A stretch of DNA of 64,000 nucleotides from Nostoc sp. T09 (GCF_002154695.1 NZ_MTAV01000108.1:49927-113926); one strand, 5' to 3'. Positions 18,259 through 28,440 are shown, counted from the first letter of the stretch. Made by a program: numbers and translations. Notes: a model not told the origin generated them from the letters alone.

Positions 18259-19653
18259 ATGACCGAACAAAAAACTTGGAGCCAGCGGTTTGAATCAGCG
18301 TTGCATCCAGCGATCGCTCGTTTTAATGCCAGTATAAGTTTCGACATTGAACTAATCGAATATGACCTTACTGGTTCGCAAGCCCACGCGAAAATGCTGG
18401 CCCATACTGGCATCATTTCCGCACAAGAAGGAGAACAACTAGTTGCCGGATTAGAACAAATTCGCCAGGAATATCGCCAAGGAAAATTTCAGCCTGGTAT
18501 TGATGCGGAAGATGTTCACTTTGCTGTAGAACGGCGATTGACAGAAATTGTGGGTGATGTTGGTAAAAAGCTCCACACTGCGCGATCACGTAATGACCAA
18601 GTTGGCACCGATACTAGACTTTATCTGCGCGATCAAATCCAACAAATTAAGAGCCAACTACGAGAATTTCAAACTGTTTTACTAGATATAGCTGAAAAAA
18701 ACATTGAAACTCTGATTCCGGGATATACCCATCTGCAACGCGCCCAACCCCTGAGTTTGGCTCACCATCTCCTAGCATATTTTCAGATGGCGCAGCGGGA
18801 TTGGGAACGTTTAGGAGATGTTTATCAGCGAGTTAATATCTCTCCGTTGGGCTGTGGTGCTTTGGCAGGAACAACTTTCCCTATAGATCGCCACTACACA
18901 GCCGAACTCTTAGAGTTTGAGAGTGTTTATGCTAACAGCCTCGATGGAGTGAGCGATCGCGACTTTGCGATCGAATTTCTTTGTGCTGCTAGTCTCGTTA
19001 TGGTTCACCTCAGCCGCCTGTCAGAAGAGGTAATTTTTTGGTCATCAGAGGAATTTCGCTTTGTTAGCCTCAAAGATACCTGTGCTACTGGTTCTAGCAT
19101 CATGCCCCAAAAGAAAAATCCTGATGTCCCAGAACTTGTACGGGGAAAAACGGGGCGTGTATTTGGTCATCTGCAAGCGATGTTGGTAATTATGAAGGGG
19201 CTACCCTTGGCATATAACAAAGATTTGCAAGAAGACAAAGAAGGCCTATTTGACAGCGTTAACACAGTTAAAGCCTGCCTAGAAGCAATGACAATTTTGC
19301 TACGAGAAGGATTGGAATTTCGTCCCCAGCGCTTGGCACAAGCAGTCACAGAAGACTTTTCCAATGCTACAGACGTAGCAGATTATTTAGCAGCAAAAGG
19401 TGTTCCCTTCCGAGAAGCCTACAACCTCGTGGGTAAAGTTGTAAAAACCAGTATTGCCGCTGGTAAACTCCTCAAAGATTTGACATTACAAGAGTGGCAA
19501 CAAATTCATCCAGCATTTGCAGCTGATATTTATCAGGCAATATCTCCTCGTCAAGTAGTTGCTGCTCGTAATAGTTATGGTGGTACTGGCTTTACACAAG
19601 TACGCAATGCAATTCTTGCAGCCCGTACTCAAATTGCTGAACCCAAAGACTAG
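18259..19653 (+). CDS. argH: Argininosuccinate lyase
   Basis: A 464-aa cytosolic tetramer of the fumarase/aspartase superfamily. It splits argininosuccinate into arginine and fumarate, the last step of arginine synthesis. The superfamily signature [12 protein letters not shown] holds the catalytic serine loop. Motifs SRNDQVGTD and [10 protein letters not shown] are also present. I use the ATG of [17 protein letters not shown] eight codons upstream falls inside the repeat element and is not needed. Arginine is a cyanophycin precursor, but the genes are 5 kb apart and separately transcribed. Confidence 0.97.
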   Translation: MTEQKTWSQRFESALHPAIARFNASISFDIELIEYDLTGSQAHAKMLAHTGIISAQEGEQLVAGLEQIRQEYRQGKFQPGIDAEDVHFAVERRLTEIVGDVGKKLHTARSRNDQVGTDTRLYLRDQIQQIKSQLREFQTVLLDIAEKNIETLIPGYTHLQRAQPLSLAHHLLAYFQMAQRDWERLGDVYQRVNISPLGCGALAGTTFPIDRHYTAELLEFESVYANSLDGVSDRDFAIEFLCAASLVMVHLSRLSEEVIFWSSEEFRFVSLKDTCATGSSIMPQKKNPDVPELVRGKTGRVFGHLQAMLVIMKGLPLAYNKDLQEDKEGLFDSVNTVKACLEAMTILLREGLEFRPQRLAQAVTEDFSNATDVADYLAAKGVPFREAYNLVGKVVKTSIAAGKLLKDLTLQEWQQIHPAFAADIYQAISPRQVVAARNSYGGTGFTQVRNAILAARTQIAEPKD

Positions 19654-19730
19654 ATGCTAGGGACTAAAAGAGAAGGGAGACAATAAAGAAATAATTAATG
19701 ACTATTGCCTAATACCCTACTAAATAAATA

Positions 19731-19755
19731 AGGGCGTACACAATGTGTACGCCCT
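19731..19755. terminator. Near-perfect palindrome AGGGCGTACACA / TGTGTACGCCCT
   Basis: Twelve-base arms are separated by one base, between argH and the convergent 54-aa gene. The position suits a shared terminator, but there is no T-run, and GTACAC-type palindromes also occur as dispersed Nostoc repeats. Confidence 0.45.
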
Positions 19756-19797
19756 GAAAAATTAAAAACTCAAAGAGTAAGAATTTTATTAGATAGC

Positions 19798-19962
19798 TTA
19801 CTCAGCATCAATTGCTGCTGCGCCCTCATCTTCTTCACTCTTAGGAGGTCTTTGTTGGAACCTTCTCTGCATTCTTCCTGTAGTAGTTCGTTTACGAAAC
19901 TTTCTGGCATATGCCTGGTTCCGTAGCGCCTTTTCTTTTTTCGGGTTACGGCGCTTAGCCAT
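19798..19962 (-). CDS. Small basic protein, 54 aa, unknown
   Basis: From the ATG at 19962 (MAKRRNPKKEKALRNQAYARK, split here as one basic helix) the protein is strongly basic in its first 40 residues, then acidic (SEEDEGAAAIDAE). AGGTGA precedes the ATG. Composition suggests RNA or ribosome association. I recall similar short cyanobacterial proteins without assigned function. The frame is open 14 codons further upstream, but that part looks random. Confidence 0.7.
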   Translation of the reverse strand: MAKRRNPKKEKALRNQAYARKFRKRTTTGRMQRRFQQRPPKSEEDEGAAAIDAE

Positions 19963-21078
19963 GTTCACCTCATTAATAAACAACAAAAAAGAGCTACTAG
20001 GCAATATCAGCTACCGTTGTTATTGATATATTGTTAGCCTAGTCTAGCTATCACACAGTTTGAACAACTTACAATTATAACTTATTTATATTAAAAATGT
20101 CAATATGTCTATTGAATCATCTTATTTCTAATTAGCAGTCTTGAGCAAATCATCTGTGGCAGATATTGCACCAAGGGTAAGGATTTTCTTCAATTTGTTG
20201 TGTATTAACTATATAAGCATATATCTTCAATAGAAGAGCTAGGGATTGGAGATTGGGGAATAGAGAATTAGAAAAACAGACGTTTTCAGCACTTACATGT
20301 GGACAAATGGGTGGGGTTTTTATCTGAAAAATTGGGCAGAAAGAAGAAAATTTTTAAAACTTTGTTGTGCTTTATAGTTTATGAGCATCTTTGACCAAAA
20401 ATCAATTCTTTCAAAAACGAAGGCATAAATACACACAATTATTCATTATTGTCAATGGGGTTTTATCTGTTGTTTTGAATAATCAATAGTCCTTTTTGCT
20501 CTCTAATCTAAATTAGCTAGAAAAATCTCTCTAATTTCGGAGATATTTATCAAATCATTGTTTATCAGTATAAGTCTGGAAACCCTTATTTTATAAGAGA
20601 TATTTAAAAATTACATTCTGAGTTTTTGCTAAATATCTAATCTTGATTGATAAATGATACATAGATTTTATTTAAAATTTTGTTTTAAGAGATTAATTAA
20701 GCAGTACAATTACCAAATAAATTTTGAAATTCTTTTTTTCTTTACCACAAGTACTATTTGCAATAGTTAGTACTGTATTAGACTATTCTACAAGCCTGCT
20801 GGTAAATATCTTAAATCTCAAATCTACAATCTCAAATTACTAAAAATATATATACATATTAAGTAAAATTTTAAAAAGCTCATTTATCAATTTTATTTGT
20901 ATAAAGATATACGCTAATAAATTAGCGCTGATGTTAAGATTGAGATATTCTAATGAAGTGTTAGAATAAAACTCCGAACTACCAACATAGTTGTATAATT
21001 AATAACTCAATACATTAGTATTTAGACATCTATGTTAAGTGGTAAGGAATTATAGAATACAACCCCAACATTTGCAGA
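19963..21078. other. 1.1-kb AT-rich gap without a gene
   Basis: No coding frame, tRNA or known RNA recognised. Visible structure: two related segments, GTGGGGTTTTTATCTGAA near 20311 and ATGGGGTTTTATCTGTTG near 20456; a palindrome CGCTAAT-AA-ATTAGCG at 20912-20927; and a hairpin ATTCTAA/TTAGAAT at 20947-20967. The last two are 110-170 bases before the Nudix gene and could be regulatory. Confidence 0.5.
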
Positions 21079-21573
21079 TTGAACGTTCTTGCTTTTTTTA
21101 CGATAGCTGTAAAGTCCACACGTAGCTTATGGCGCTTTGGACAAACAGTATTGGGTATAATCTTTCGTCATCCCATTACTGGCACCAGCATCATCCCGAT
21201 TTTACCTGATGGTCGGATTGTGCTAATTCGGCGCAGCGACAATGGTCGCTGGTCATTGCCTGGAGGTATGGTGGACTGGGGAGAAGATATTCCTACCACA
21301 GTCCGCAGAGAGTTAGAGGAAGAAACTGGATTGCAGTTGGTGCAAATTCGGCGTTTAGTCGGGGTTTATTCTTCCCCGAACCGCGATCCTAGAATTCATT
21401 CAATTTGTATTGCTGTGGAAGCAGAAGTACAAGGAACAATGGAGATTTACGATCCTTTGGAAGTCATAGAAATTAAAGCTTTCTCTCCTAACTCCCTACC
21501 TCTAGAACCCATGTCTCACGATCACTCTCAGCAGTTGCAAGACTATTTAAATGGCTTGACAAAAGTGGCATAA
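21079..21573 (+). CDS. Nudix hydrolase with N-terminal hydrophobic segment
   Basis: A 164-aa Nudix protein with the complete box GGMVDWGE..RRELEEETGL. It is not closely similar to the Nudix protein at 1092-1523. It starts at TTG because no ATG or GTG occurs between the upstream stop and the conserved N-terminal segment (LAFFTIAVKSTRSLWRFGQT), and no clear ribosome-binding site is visible. The N-terminal helix may attach it to a membrane. The substrate is not predictable. Confidence 0.82.
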   Translation: MNVLAFFTIAVKSTRSLWRFGQTVLGIIFRHPITGTSIIPILPDGRIVLIRRSDNGRWSLPGGMVDWGEDIPTTVRRELEEETGLQLVQIRRLVGVYSSPNRDPRIHSICIAVEAEVQGTMEIYDPLEVIEIKAFSPNSLPLEPMSHDHSQQLQDYLNGLTKVA

Positions 21574-21809
21574 CAATATTTTGTTTGTCATTAGTCATTA
21601 GTCCTGTGTCCAAACTCTGTTTTCTATAGATAATGACTATTAACTATTGAATAACTATGCTAAAACTTAAAGCGGTTTGCAGTTGAGTGTAATACAAATT
21701 TTGGTCTTAGGGTAACGGGCAATAGACAACAGTTCTTTGTTCATTGTTTCCTGATGCCATAATTCATGTACATCACCAAGTGAGAATTGCTATAACTCTT
21801 AAAATTCAG

Positions 21810-22637
21810 ATGGATACGCTATTTCATAACTCTCGGAGAAAACTCTCGCAAGGGCTATTATTCTGGCGCGAAGCTGGTAAAGGAACTCCGGTAATTTTGT
21901 TACATGGTGCTTGGAACGATAGCAGTCAATGGGTATCGGTGATAGATTCTTTGTCTTGTAATTTCCATTGCTTTGCACCAGATTTATTAGGATTTGGTGA
22001 ATCCGAAAATCCTAATATCCACTACTCAATTGATTTACAAGTAGAGTGTCTAGCTGAGTTTTTACAAGCTTTGAAGCTAGAAAAAGTATATTTAGTAGGA
22101 CATTCCCTTGGCGGTTGGATTGCGGCTAGCTATGCTTTAAAGTATCCAGAGCAAGTTGATGGTTTGGTGTTGCTATCACCAGAGGGTGTAAAGATAGCAG
22201 GACAAGAAAAGCAATGGCAAAAGATGCAGCGGTTAGTGAAATATTCACCTTTGATATTTAAACTCTTACAACTGCTTCGTCCCTTAACTAAAATTCTAGG
22301 CTTGCACACAAAAATTCAACAATATTTGCAGCCACGTAAGTTGATGTTGCAATATCCTACAGCCTGCCAGTTATTGTTCCAAAGACAACAGCCAGAATTG
22401 GAGGCAGAATTACTACAAAACCGATTACACCTGATAGAAGTCCCAGCTTTAATTTTACAAGGTGGTAAAGATACACCAGATGCTATAACCAAGAGTCAAA
22501 CTTATGCTCAACTAATTCCTAAAGTCGAGTTGAAAATCATTTCTCATGCTGAAAACGATCTCCTAGAATCTTGTGTTGGGGTTGTAACTGAAGATATTCA
22601 GGAATATATCAAAGAAAGATGTTCTTGGGTTATATAG
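21810..22637 (+). CDS. Alpha/beta hydrolase
   Basis: A 275-aa single-domain alpha/beta-hydrolase. The oxyanion region LLHGAWNDSSQW, nucleophile elbow GHSLGGW and acid-bearing LQGGKDTPDA are present. In the final catalytic position the sequence reads ISHAENDLLE, so His is available but in a divergent context. The start at ATG (MDTLFHNS) is preferred over an upstream TTG. The substrate is unknown; esterase, lipase or dienelactone-type activities are all possible. Confidence 0.85.
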   Translation: MDTLFHNSRRKLSQGLLFWREAGKGTPVILLHGAWNDSSQWVSVIDSLSCNFHCFAPDLLGFGESENPNIHYSIDLQVECLAEFLQALKLEKVYLVGHSLGGWIAASYALKYPEQVDGLVLLSPEGVKIAGQEKQWQKMQRLVKYSPLIFKLLQLLRPLTKILGLHTKIQQYLQPRKLMLQYPTACQLLFQRQQPELEAELLQNRLHLIEVPALILQGGKDTPDAITKSQTYAQLIPKVELKIISHAENDLLESCVGVVTEDIQEYIKERCSWVI

Positions 22638-22656
22638 ATTTTTCAGCCAGAGAGTC

Positions 22657-22679
22657 ACTACTTTATTTTATAAAGTAGT
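22657..22679. terminator. AT-rich hairpin after the hydrolase gene
   Basis: Ten-base perfect arms ACTACTTTAT and ATAAAGTAGT with a TTT loop, 20 bases after the hydrolase stop and 64 before the antiporter start. No T-run, so termination is only suggested. Confidence 0.4.
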
Positions 22680-22742
22680 ACAAGTTTACAGGAAAGTGAT
22701 ATTCTTCTTTAGTACTTCCAGCCATTTTCTCTCCATTTCAAA

Positions 22743-24296
22743 GTGAATGTTGCTGAATTAGTCACTGTTTCAATTATTCTCCTACTCGTAGCCACTGTTG
22801 TAGCTTTACTGTCGCGCTGGCTACGAGTTTCTTATGTTGCGGGTTTAGTTTTAGCGGGTTTAGCAGTTACAGAACTTTTACCACAGCGCATTGGTCTGAA
22901 TGATTCCCTGATTTTAAATTTATTTCTGCCAATTTTGGTGTTTGAGGCAGCTATCAATACAGATATTAGCCGCCTCCGTACCACGGTTAAACCAATTGCT
23001 TTATTAGCTGGGCCAGGAATTATCATTTCTTCTGGTGTCACAGCCGCAATCTTGAAATGGGGACTCGGACTAAATTGGACAGCAGCACTACTGGCGGGAG
23101 TAATTTTGGCAATTACTGATACCGTTTCTGTAATTGCTGTATTTAAGGAGGTACATGTCCCTTCTCGTCTTTCAACGATTGTTGAGGGAGAAAGCTTATT
23201 TAACGATGGAGTGGCGCTAGTTTTATTTAGTTTGATTTTAAAAGTTCATGCAGCTGGTTCACTCTCAATTCTCGCCGGACTACAAGAATTATTTGTGGTA
23301 ATTATTGGGGGAACTTTAGTAGGGTTAGCTGTAGGGTATTTGAGTACGGGCTTATTTGTACGTGCCGATGAAGCACTTAGTAGTATTTTGCTCACAGTAG
23401 CTGTGGCTTTAGGCGCTTTTCAACTTGGACATTCTTTTAGCGTCTCTGGTGTAGTGGCTGTGGTTGTTGCTGGGTTAATTGTCGGCGCAGTAGGACTATC
23501 AAGTAAAGTATCGGCTTCCACTCGATTAACATTACTTAGCTTTTGGGAATCTATTGCTTTTGGGGTGAATAGCTTTATTTTTCTGCTGATTGGTATAGAA
23601 GTTGACTTGATAACTTTATGGCAAACCTTACCTGCCGTGGTGCTAGCGATCGCAGCTTATCAAATAGCACGCATAGTCTCTGTCTATCCACTGTTAGCTA
23701 TTGTACGTTGGTTCGACCGTCCAATTCCTTGGCGCTGGCAGCACGTTCTGTTTTTTGGCAATATTAAGGGTTCTCTTTCGATGGCGTTGGCGTTGAGTAT
23801 CCCCACAACAATAACAGGACGAGAACAACTGATTGCTATAGTATTTGGGACGGTATTGCTGTCTGTAGTTGGGCAAGGAGTGAGTTTACCTTGGTTGGTG
23901 AAGCGGCTGCAATTGTCTCAAGTGTCAGCAACTCGTCAGCAGGTTGAAGAATTGCAAGCTCAATTAATTACGGCTAAGGCAGCACAGGATGAATTAGATA
24001 CTTTGTTGAAAACAGGGGTGTTACCAAAAGCTGTTTATGAAGAGTTGCGTTCAACTTACCAAGTGCAAGTAGCAGGTGCAGAAAAGGCATTACGAGAATT
24101 ATATAATCGCCGTGCGGATGAGTTAGAAATTAAAAGTGGTGAACCCAGTAAGCTTGATGCTATTCGCCGTCGATTGCTATTAGCAGAGAAAGCAGCGCTA
24201 AATGAGGCAATACGTCAGCGAATTCTCTCAGAAGGAATTGTGTATGAACGGCTGAGAAAAATTGATGAGCAATTGCTGAAATTAGAAGATGATTAA
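22743..24296 (+). CDS. Na+/H+ antiporter, CPA1 family
   Basis: A 517-aa protein starting at GTG. About twelve membrane segments fill residues 1-400, with the ion-binding ND motif in GESLFNDGVALVLF, typical of CPA1/NhaP exchangers. A cytoplasmic tail of about 115 residues is charged and helical (VEELQAQLITAKAAQDELD), probably a regulatory coiled coil. It would extrude Na+ using the proton gradient. The neighbouring leftward TrkA-type gene could belong to ion homeostasis too, but it is on the other strand. Confidence 0.92.
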   Translation: MNVAELVTVSIILLLVATVVALLSRWLRVSYVAGLVLAGLAVTELLPQRIGLNDSLILNLFLPILVFEAAINTDISRLRTTVKPIALLAGPGIIISSGVTAAILKWGLGLNWTAALLAGVILAITDTVSVIAVFKEVHVPSRLSTIVEGESLFNDGVALVLFSLILKVHAAGSLSILAGLQELFVVIIGGTLVGLAVGYLSTGLFVRADEALSSILLTVAVALGAFQLGHSFSVSGVVAVVVAGLIVGAVGLSSKVSASTRLTLLSFWESIAFGVNSFIFLLIGIEVDLITLWQTLPAVVLAIAAYQIARIVSVYPLLAIVRWFDRPIPWRWQHVLFFGNIKGSLSMALALSIPTTITGREQLIAIVFGTVLLSVVGQGVSLPWLVKRLQLSQVSATRQQVEELQAQLITAKAAQDELDTLLKTGVLPKAVYEELRSTYQVQVAGAEKALRELYNRRADELEIKSGEPSKLDAIRRRLLLAEKAALNEAIRQRILSEGIVYERLRKIDEQLLKLEDD

Positions 24297-24334
24297 TTAT
24301 ATTAATTCGTAATTCGGAATTCGGAATTTCTAAT

Positions 24335-24898
24335 TCATTTTAAAGATGTGCCTTGGGAGTTTTTTTGAGTTTTGATTACTTTGCCAGGGCTAACAAAAGA
24401 AACTCCTTGTTGGAATTCAGTAGCAATCATCACTGCTTCTACTATCGGCTCAGAAATGACTTTTTGAGATACCCACTCTACAATAAAATTTGCTCCTAAA
24501 CCTCCACTGGTATCTGTTCTATTAACAAAAAAATCTGTAGAAGCTAAGGCATTAAGTTGAATAGGACGTTCTAAATATTGCTTAATTAACTTACCATCTG
24601 AATCATAGTAGCGCACAGCAGTAACGATCAGAGGATTAGTTAAATCTGTATTCCGAATACTCAGGGTAGCTGCTAAATCTAAAATCTTCCGCTCATCATT
24701 ATGATAAATATGAGAATAGATGGGTACATAAATAGTTTGACCCATTGCTATTTGAAAGTTTTTATCCAGAGTTACTACTTGTTGCGATAATTGTGCTTGG
24801 GTAGTTTGGGATTGTGCCTTTGGTGGATTCTTTAATGATGTGCAAGACACCAAAAAAATTAAAGCAATTACTAAATAAAAGCGTAAGTACAACTTCAT
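24335..24898 (-). CDS. DUF3124 lipoprotein
   Basis: A 187-aa protein with a lipoprotein signal (RFYLVIALIFLVSCTS; Cys at about residue 19). The remainder is one beta-rich domain matching DUF3124 (GQTIYVPIYSHIYHNDERK; TDLTNPLIVTAVRYYDSDG). Role unknown, and the location is periplasmic-side and membrane-anchored. Its start is five bases after the TrkA-like gene's stop, so the two form an operon. Confidence 0.85.
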   Translation of the reverse strand: MKLYLRFYLVIALIFLVSCTSLKNPPKAQSQTTQAQLSQQVVTLDKNFQIAMGQTIYVPIYSHIYHNDERKILDLAATLSIRNTDLTNPLIVTAVRYYDSDGKLIKQYLERPIQLNALASTDFFVNRTDTSGGLGANFIVEWVSQKVISEPIVEAVMIATEFQQGVSFVSPGKVIKTQKNSQGTSLK

Positions 24899-24903
24899 TA
24901 AAT

Positions 24904-25581
24904 TTATTTACAGCCTTCAATAAAATCAATCATTTGATGCAATGACCCTGGTTTAGTGACAATCAGTACAGTTGAACCTGGTTCTAGTACTGTACTTCCG
25001 TTAGGAATGGTTAAATCTTCGTGGGGATGGGGTTGATAGCCGATAATTAAAGAACCACTAGGAAACCGAGAATCCTGAGCAATTTCGGCAATGCTACGAC
25101 CAACAACATAGCAATTATTAGGAATTGAAAGTTTTAAAACCTCAATTTGTCCTTGCTCAAAATGCATCATTGATTCGACTTGTGGATATTCGATCGCATT
25201 TACCATTGTTGAAACCGCTAGTTCAACAGTACCGATAATATGATTGGCTCCAGCTAATCGAAAAGGTTCAGCGAAATCGGAATGGCGCATCCGAGTCACA
25301 ATGTGGGGAACACCATAATGTTTGGCGAGAGTTACCATCGCTAAGTTCAAAGCATCACTTCGCAGCATAGCTGCCAAAGCGTCAGCTTTACGAATTCCTG
25401 CTTCTAATAAAACGCCTGTACTAACAGCGCTACCTTCAAAAGCCATTGCTCCTACTTGTTCGCGTGCGTAGCGACAAGCATTAGGATCAATGTCAATCAC
25501 AGCTACGGTATGTCCTAGTTCCACCAATTTCTGTGCCAAGCTTAGTCCCACCAAACCAGATCCACCAATTAGCACGTACAT
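24904..25581 (-). CDS. TrkA-type NAD-binding (RCK) potassium-channel regulator
   Basis: A 225-aa soluble protein. It has an N-terminal Rossmann fold (YVLIGGSGLVGLSLAQKL with GxGxxG and the acidic strand end AVIDID), then a TrkA-C domain (SIAEIAQDSRFPSGSLIIGY). Such RCK proteins gate K+ channels or transporters in response to NAD(H) or ATP. No channel gene is adjacent. It is the first gene of a pair with the DUF3124 lipoprotein. Confidence 0.9.
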   Translation of the reverse strand: MYVLIGGSGLVGLSLAQKLVELGHTVAVIDIDPNACRYAREQVGAMAFEGSAVSTGVLLEAGIRKADALAAMLRSDALNLAMVTLAKHYGVPHIVTRMRHSDFAEPFRLAGANHIIGTVELAVSTMVNAIEYPQVESMMHFEQGQIEVLKLSIPNNCYVVGRSIAEIAQDSRFPSGSLIIGYQPHPHEDLTIPNGSTVLEPGSTVLIVTKPGSLHQMIDFIEGCK

Positions 25582-25628
25582 GGCTGCTTTTTGTTACTGT
25601 TCGACTCTTACTTTACCAAAGGCGGCTT

Positions 25629-26507
25629 TTATATAATGCTCACTACTTTTTCCATACCCCAAAAGCTTAGATTAGGTTCTACAGTCAAATGTGATGCGAT
25701 CGCAGGATACAAAGCTTGGAAATAGTTTAATAGTATTGTGCGATCGCCTCCTTTAATCGCAATCTTGCCCTCAGGAAATAATTGCCACCAAACCTCAATA
25801 AAATCTTTGATTCCAGCAAGTAGCGTATAAATCACGCCGCTTTGAATGGCTTCTGTTGTATTTAAAGCGAAGCGTGGCGGTAGAGATGAGATGAATTGCG
25901 TCTCTATTAAAGGTAATTGTCCGGTTTTTTGACCGAGAGTCGCAAATTGCAAGCCTAGTCCTGGTAAAATTGCACCCCCAACTAGATGCTGGTTAGCATC
26001 CGCAGCCGTAAAAGTCAGTGCAGTTCCCGCATCAATCACCAGCATCGGGAATCCCCAAGTCTTACCAGCACCCCATAACGCTAAGGCGCGGTCAATTCCT
26101 AATGTGGGATACAGTCCTTTGAGAGGTATTTTGTCTAAAGTAATTACTTTAACATTGGGATAAGTTTGCCAAAGTACTGTTTGACGGGGAACTACAGAAG
26201 CGATGGTGAGGGGGAGGGGGGATGGGGGGGACAAGGAGGAAGGGGGAGCATATTCTTTCTTGTCCTCCTTGTCCTTTTTATCTCCTTGTCTTTCCAATAT
26301 TCCACTTCTGTAAATGGGGGGGAAAACCTCTGGTGGTAAATCATCCAGGGTTTGACATTGTGCTAACTGCTGTATGACTGACTCAGGTAAATAGTCACTG
26401 TCCCAGGTACAATCAAGCGTTGCGCCGAAAAATAATGCCCAATGTAGCCGGGAATTGCCAATCTCCAAAGCTAGCCAAATATTGTCTTTGTGCCTCTGTG
26501 GTTTCAC
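25629..26507 (-). CDS. coaX: Type III pantothenate kinase with in-frame low-complexity insert
   Basis: A 292-aa enzyme phosphorylating pantothenate, the first step of coenzyme A synthesis. It is an ASKHA-fold kinase with [11 protein letters not shown] (phosphate 1), [25 protein letters not shown] and IKGGD motifs. It starts at GTG. An insertion near residues 73-98 ([17 protein letters not shown], then Ser/Pro/Leu repeats) is encoded at about 26203-26290 by a repeat. In that repeat a GGGGGA-rich tract is complementary in part to a TCCTCCTTGTCC tract, as in nearby spacers. The frame stays open, so the kinase is probably still made. Confidence 0.9.
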   Translation of the reverse strand: MKPQRHKDNIWLALEIGNSRLHWALFFGATLDCTWDSDYLPESVIQQLAQCQTLDDLPPEVFPPIYRSGILERQGDKKDKEDKKEYAPPSSLSPPSPLPLTIASVVPRQTVLWQTYPNVKVITLDKIPLKGLYPTLGIDRALALWGAGKTWGFPMLVIDAGTALTFTAADANQHLVGGAILPGLGLQFATLGQKTGQLPLIETQFISSLPPRFALNTTEAIQSGVIYTLLAGIKDFIEVWWQLFPEGKIAIKGGDRTILLNYFQALYPAIASHLTVEPNLSFWGMEKVVSII

Positions 26508-26617
26508 CGTTTTAACTTTCTTAAGCTATCTATAGGCTTTTTAATAAAAATTAACATTCAACACGTGTAACAATAAAGTCAGAGGAAAATATACTCATTT
26601 TGTCAAGGAAGGGAGTT

Positions 26618-28342
26618 ATGGTAGCGCTCACCGAAAAAGTTGAAAAAAGGCTCACCATACAAACTGTGGAGATTGCTCAAGATACTACAGCAATTCGCTC
26701 TTTGGATTGGGATCGCGATCGCTTTGATATTGAATTTGGTCTGCAAAACGGTACGACCTATAACTCATTTCTGATACGCGGTGAGCAGACTGCTTTAGTT
26801 GATACTTCCCACGAAAAGTTTCGCCAGCTGTATTTTGACACTCTTACAGGGCTAATCAATCCTACAGAAATTGATTATTTAATTGTCAGCCACACTGAGC
26901 CAGACCACAGCGGCTTAGTTAAAGAGCTAATACAAATGGCTCCAGAAATCACTGTTGTCGCCTCGAAAGTGGCGATTCAGTTTTTAGAGGATTTGGTACA
27001 CCAGCCGTTTAAGCGCCGGATTGTGAAAAATGGCGATCGCTTAGATTTAGGTAACGGTCACGAATTTGAATTCGTCATCGCCCCAAATTTACACTGGCCT
27101 GATACTATCTTTAGTTTCGATCATAAAAACCAGATTCTCTATACCTGCGACGCTTTCGGGATGCACTATTGCACCGAAAGTACTTTTGATGACGATTTAA
27201 AAGCTATTGAACCAGATTTTAAATATTACTATGAATGCTTAATGGGACCGAATGCGCGGTCAGTGCTGTCTGCCCTCAAGCGGATGGGAGAACTGCCAAC
27301 TGTAAAAATGATTGCCACCGGTCACGGGCCGCTACTTTACCACAACGTTGAAGAACTGACCGGACGCTACCGCAATTGGAGCCAAACACAAACTAAAGCA
27401 GAAACAGCAGTAGGAATATTTTACGTTTCCGAATACGGCTATAGCGATCGCCTTGCCCAAGCAATTGCCAACGGTATCAGCAAAACTGGAGTAGCTGTGG
27501 AATGGGTGGACTTGAGTTCGGGAGTTGATTTACAAGAACTGCGGGAATTAGTAGGTCGTTGTGCTGGACTTGTTGTTGGTGTGCCGCCAGTTTCTAGTTC
27601 TGCTAGTACTCAAGCGGCCCTTAGCACCGTTTTAGGATCTGCCAAAGAAAAGCAAGCCATCGGCATATTTGAAACTGGTGGCGGAGATGACGAACCGATA
27701 GATCCTTTAGTGAGTAAATTCCGCAACTTGGGTCTGACAACAGTTTTCCCACCAATTCGGATTAAACAAACCCCTACCGAAAACACCTACAAGCAGTGTG
27801 AAGAAGCGGGAACTGACTTAGGGCAATGGGTAACACGCGATCGCAGCATCAAAGCGATGAAATCTTTGGGTGCTGACTTGGATAAAGCACTAGGTAGACT
27901 TAGCGGCGGACTCTATATCATCACTGCCAAAAAAGGCGATGTTTCCAGTGCGATGTTAGCTTCTTGGGTGGCTCAAGCAAGCTTTAAACCTCTGGGATTC
28001 TCGATTGCAGTAGCCAAAGATCGGGCGATTGAATCACTGATGCAAGTAGGCGATCGCTTTGTCCTCAACGTCTTGGAAGAAGGTAACTATCAAACACTGA
28101 TGAAGCACTTTTTGAAACGATTCGCCCCTGGTGCCGATCGCTTTGAAGGCGTGAAAACTCAGCCAGCCGAAAACGGCGCACCTATCCTCACTGATGCTTT
28201 GGCCTACATCGAGTGCGAAGTCGTCAGTCGGATGGATTGTGGCGATCACTGGGCAGTCTACAGCACCGTCTATGCCGGACGAGTTTCTAAACCAGATGCC
28301 TTGACTGCTGTGCATCACCGTAAAGTTGGTAATCACTATTAA
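26618..28342 (+). CDS. flv3: Flavodiiron protein, Flv3 type
   Basis: A 574-aa class C flavodiiron protein: a metallo-beta-lactamase diiron domain (about 1-255), flavodoxin (about 262-400) and a flavin reductase domain (about 425-574). It reduces O2 to water with electrons from photosystem I, without making reactive oxygen. Diiron ligands are complete: H92, E94, D96 and H97 in SHTEPDH, the HWPDT His, CDAFGMHY Asp and TGHGP His. This marks Flv3/Flv4 rather than Flv1/Flv2. The ATG at 26618 has AAGGAAGGGAG before it; a TTG six codons upstream is unlikely. flv1-type follows. The order flv3-flv1 matches the adjacent heterocyst pair of Anabaena, which is inference. Confidence 0.93.
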   Translation: MVALTEKVEKRLTIQTVEIAQDTTAIRSLDWDRDRFDIEFGLQNGTTYNSFLIRGEQTALVDTSHEKFRQLYFDTLTGLINPTEIDYLIVSHTEPDHSGLVKELIQMAPEITVVASKVAIQFLEDLVHQPFKRRIVKNGDRLDLGNGHEFEFVIAPNLHWPDTIFSFDHKNQILYTCDAFGMHYCTESTFDDDLKAIEPDFKYYYECLMGPNARSVLSALKRMGELPTVKMIATGHGPLLYHNVEELTGRYRNWSQTQTKAETAVGIFYVSEYGYSDRLAQAIANGISKTGVAVEWVDLSSGVDLQELRELVGRCAGLVVGVPPVSSSASTQAALSTVLGSAKEKQAIGIFETGGGDDEPIDPLVSKFRNLGLTTVFPPIRIKQTPTENTYKQCEEAGTDLGQWVTRDRSIKAMKSLGADLDKALGRLSGGLYIITAKKGDVSSAMLASWVAQASFKPLGFSIAVAKDRAIESLMQVGDRFVLNVLEEGNYQTLMKHFLKRFAPGADRFEGVKTQPAENGAPILTDALAYIECEVVSRMDCGDHWAVYSTVYAGRVSKPDALTAVHHRKVGNHY

Positions 28343-28384
28343 GGACTAGGGAACAGGGAACAGGGATTAGGCATTAGGAAAACT

Positions 28385-28440
28385 CATGCCCAATGCCCAA
28401 TGCCCCATGCCCAATGCCCAATGCCCAATGCCCAATTCCC
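28385..28440. repeat. Tandem heptamer repeat (CCCAATG)n
   Basis: Seven to eight units of CCCAATG, one varied to CCCCATG, end ten bases before the flv1 start. This is an STRR-type array as known from heterocyst-forming cyanobacteria. It is in frame with flv1 and creates a false N-terminal extension MPNAPCPMPNAQ. Confidence 0.85.

Noticed and set aside
28385-28440. Possible CRISPR-like array
   Set aside because: Units are seven bases with no spacers; this is an STRR tandem repeat. No CRISPR repeats or cas genes were seen anywhere.
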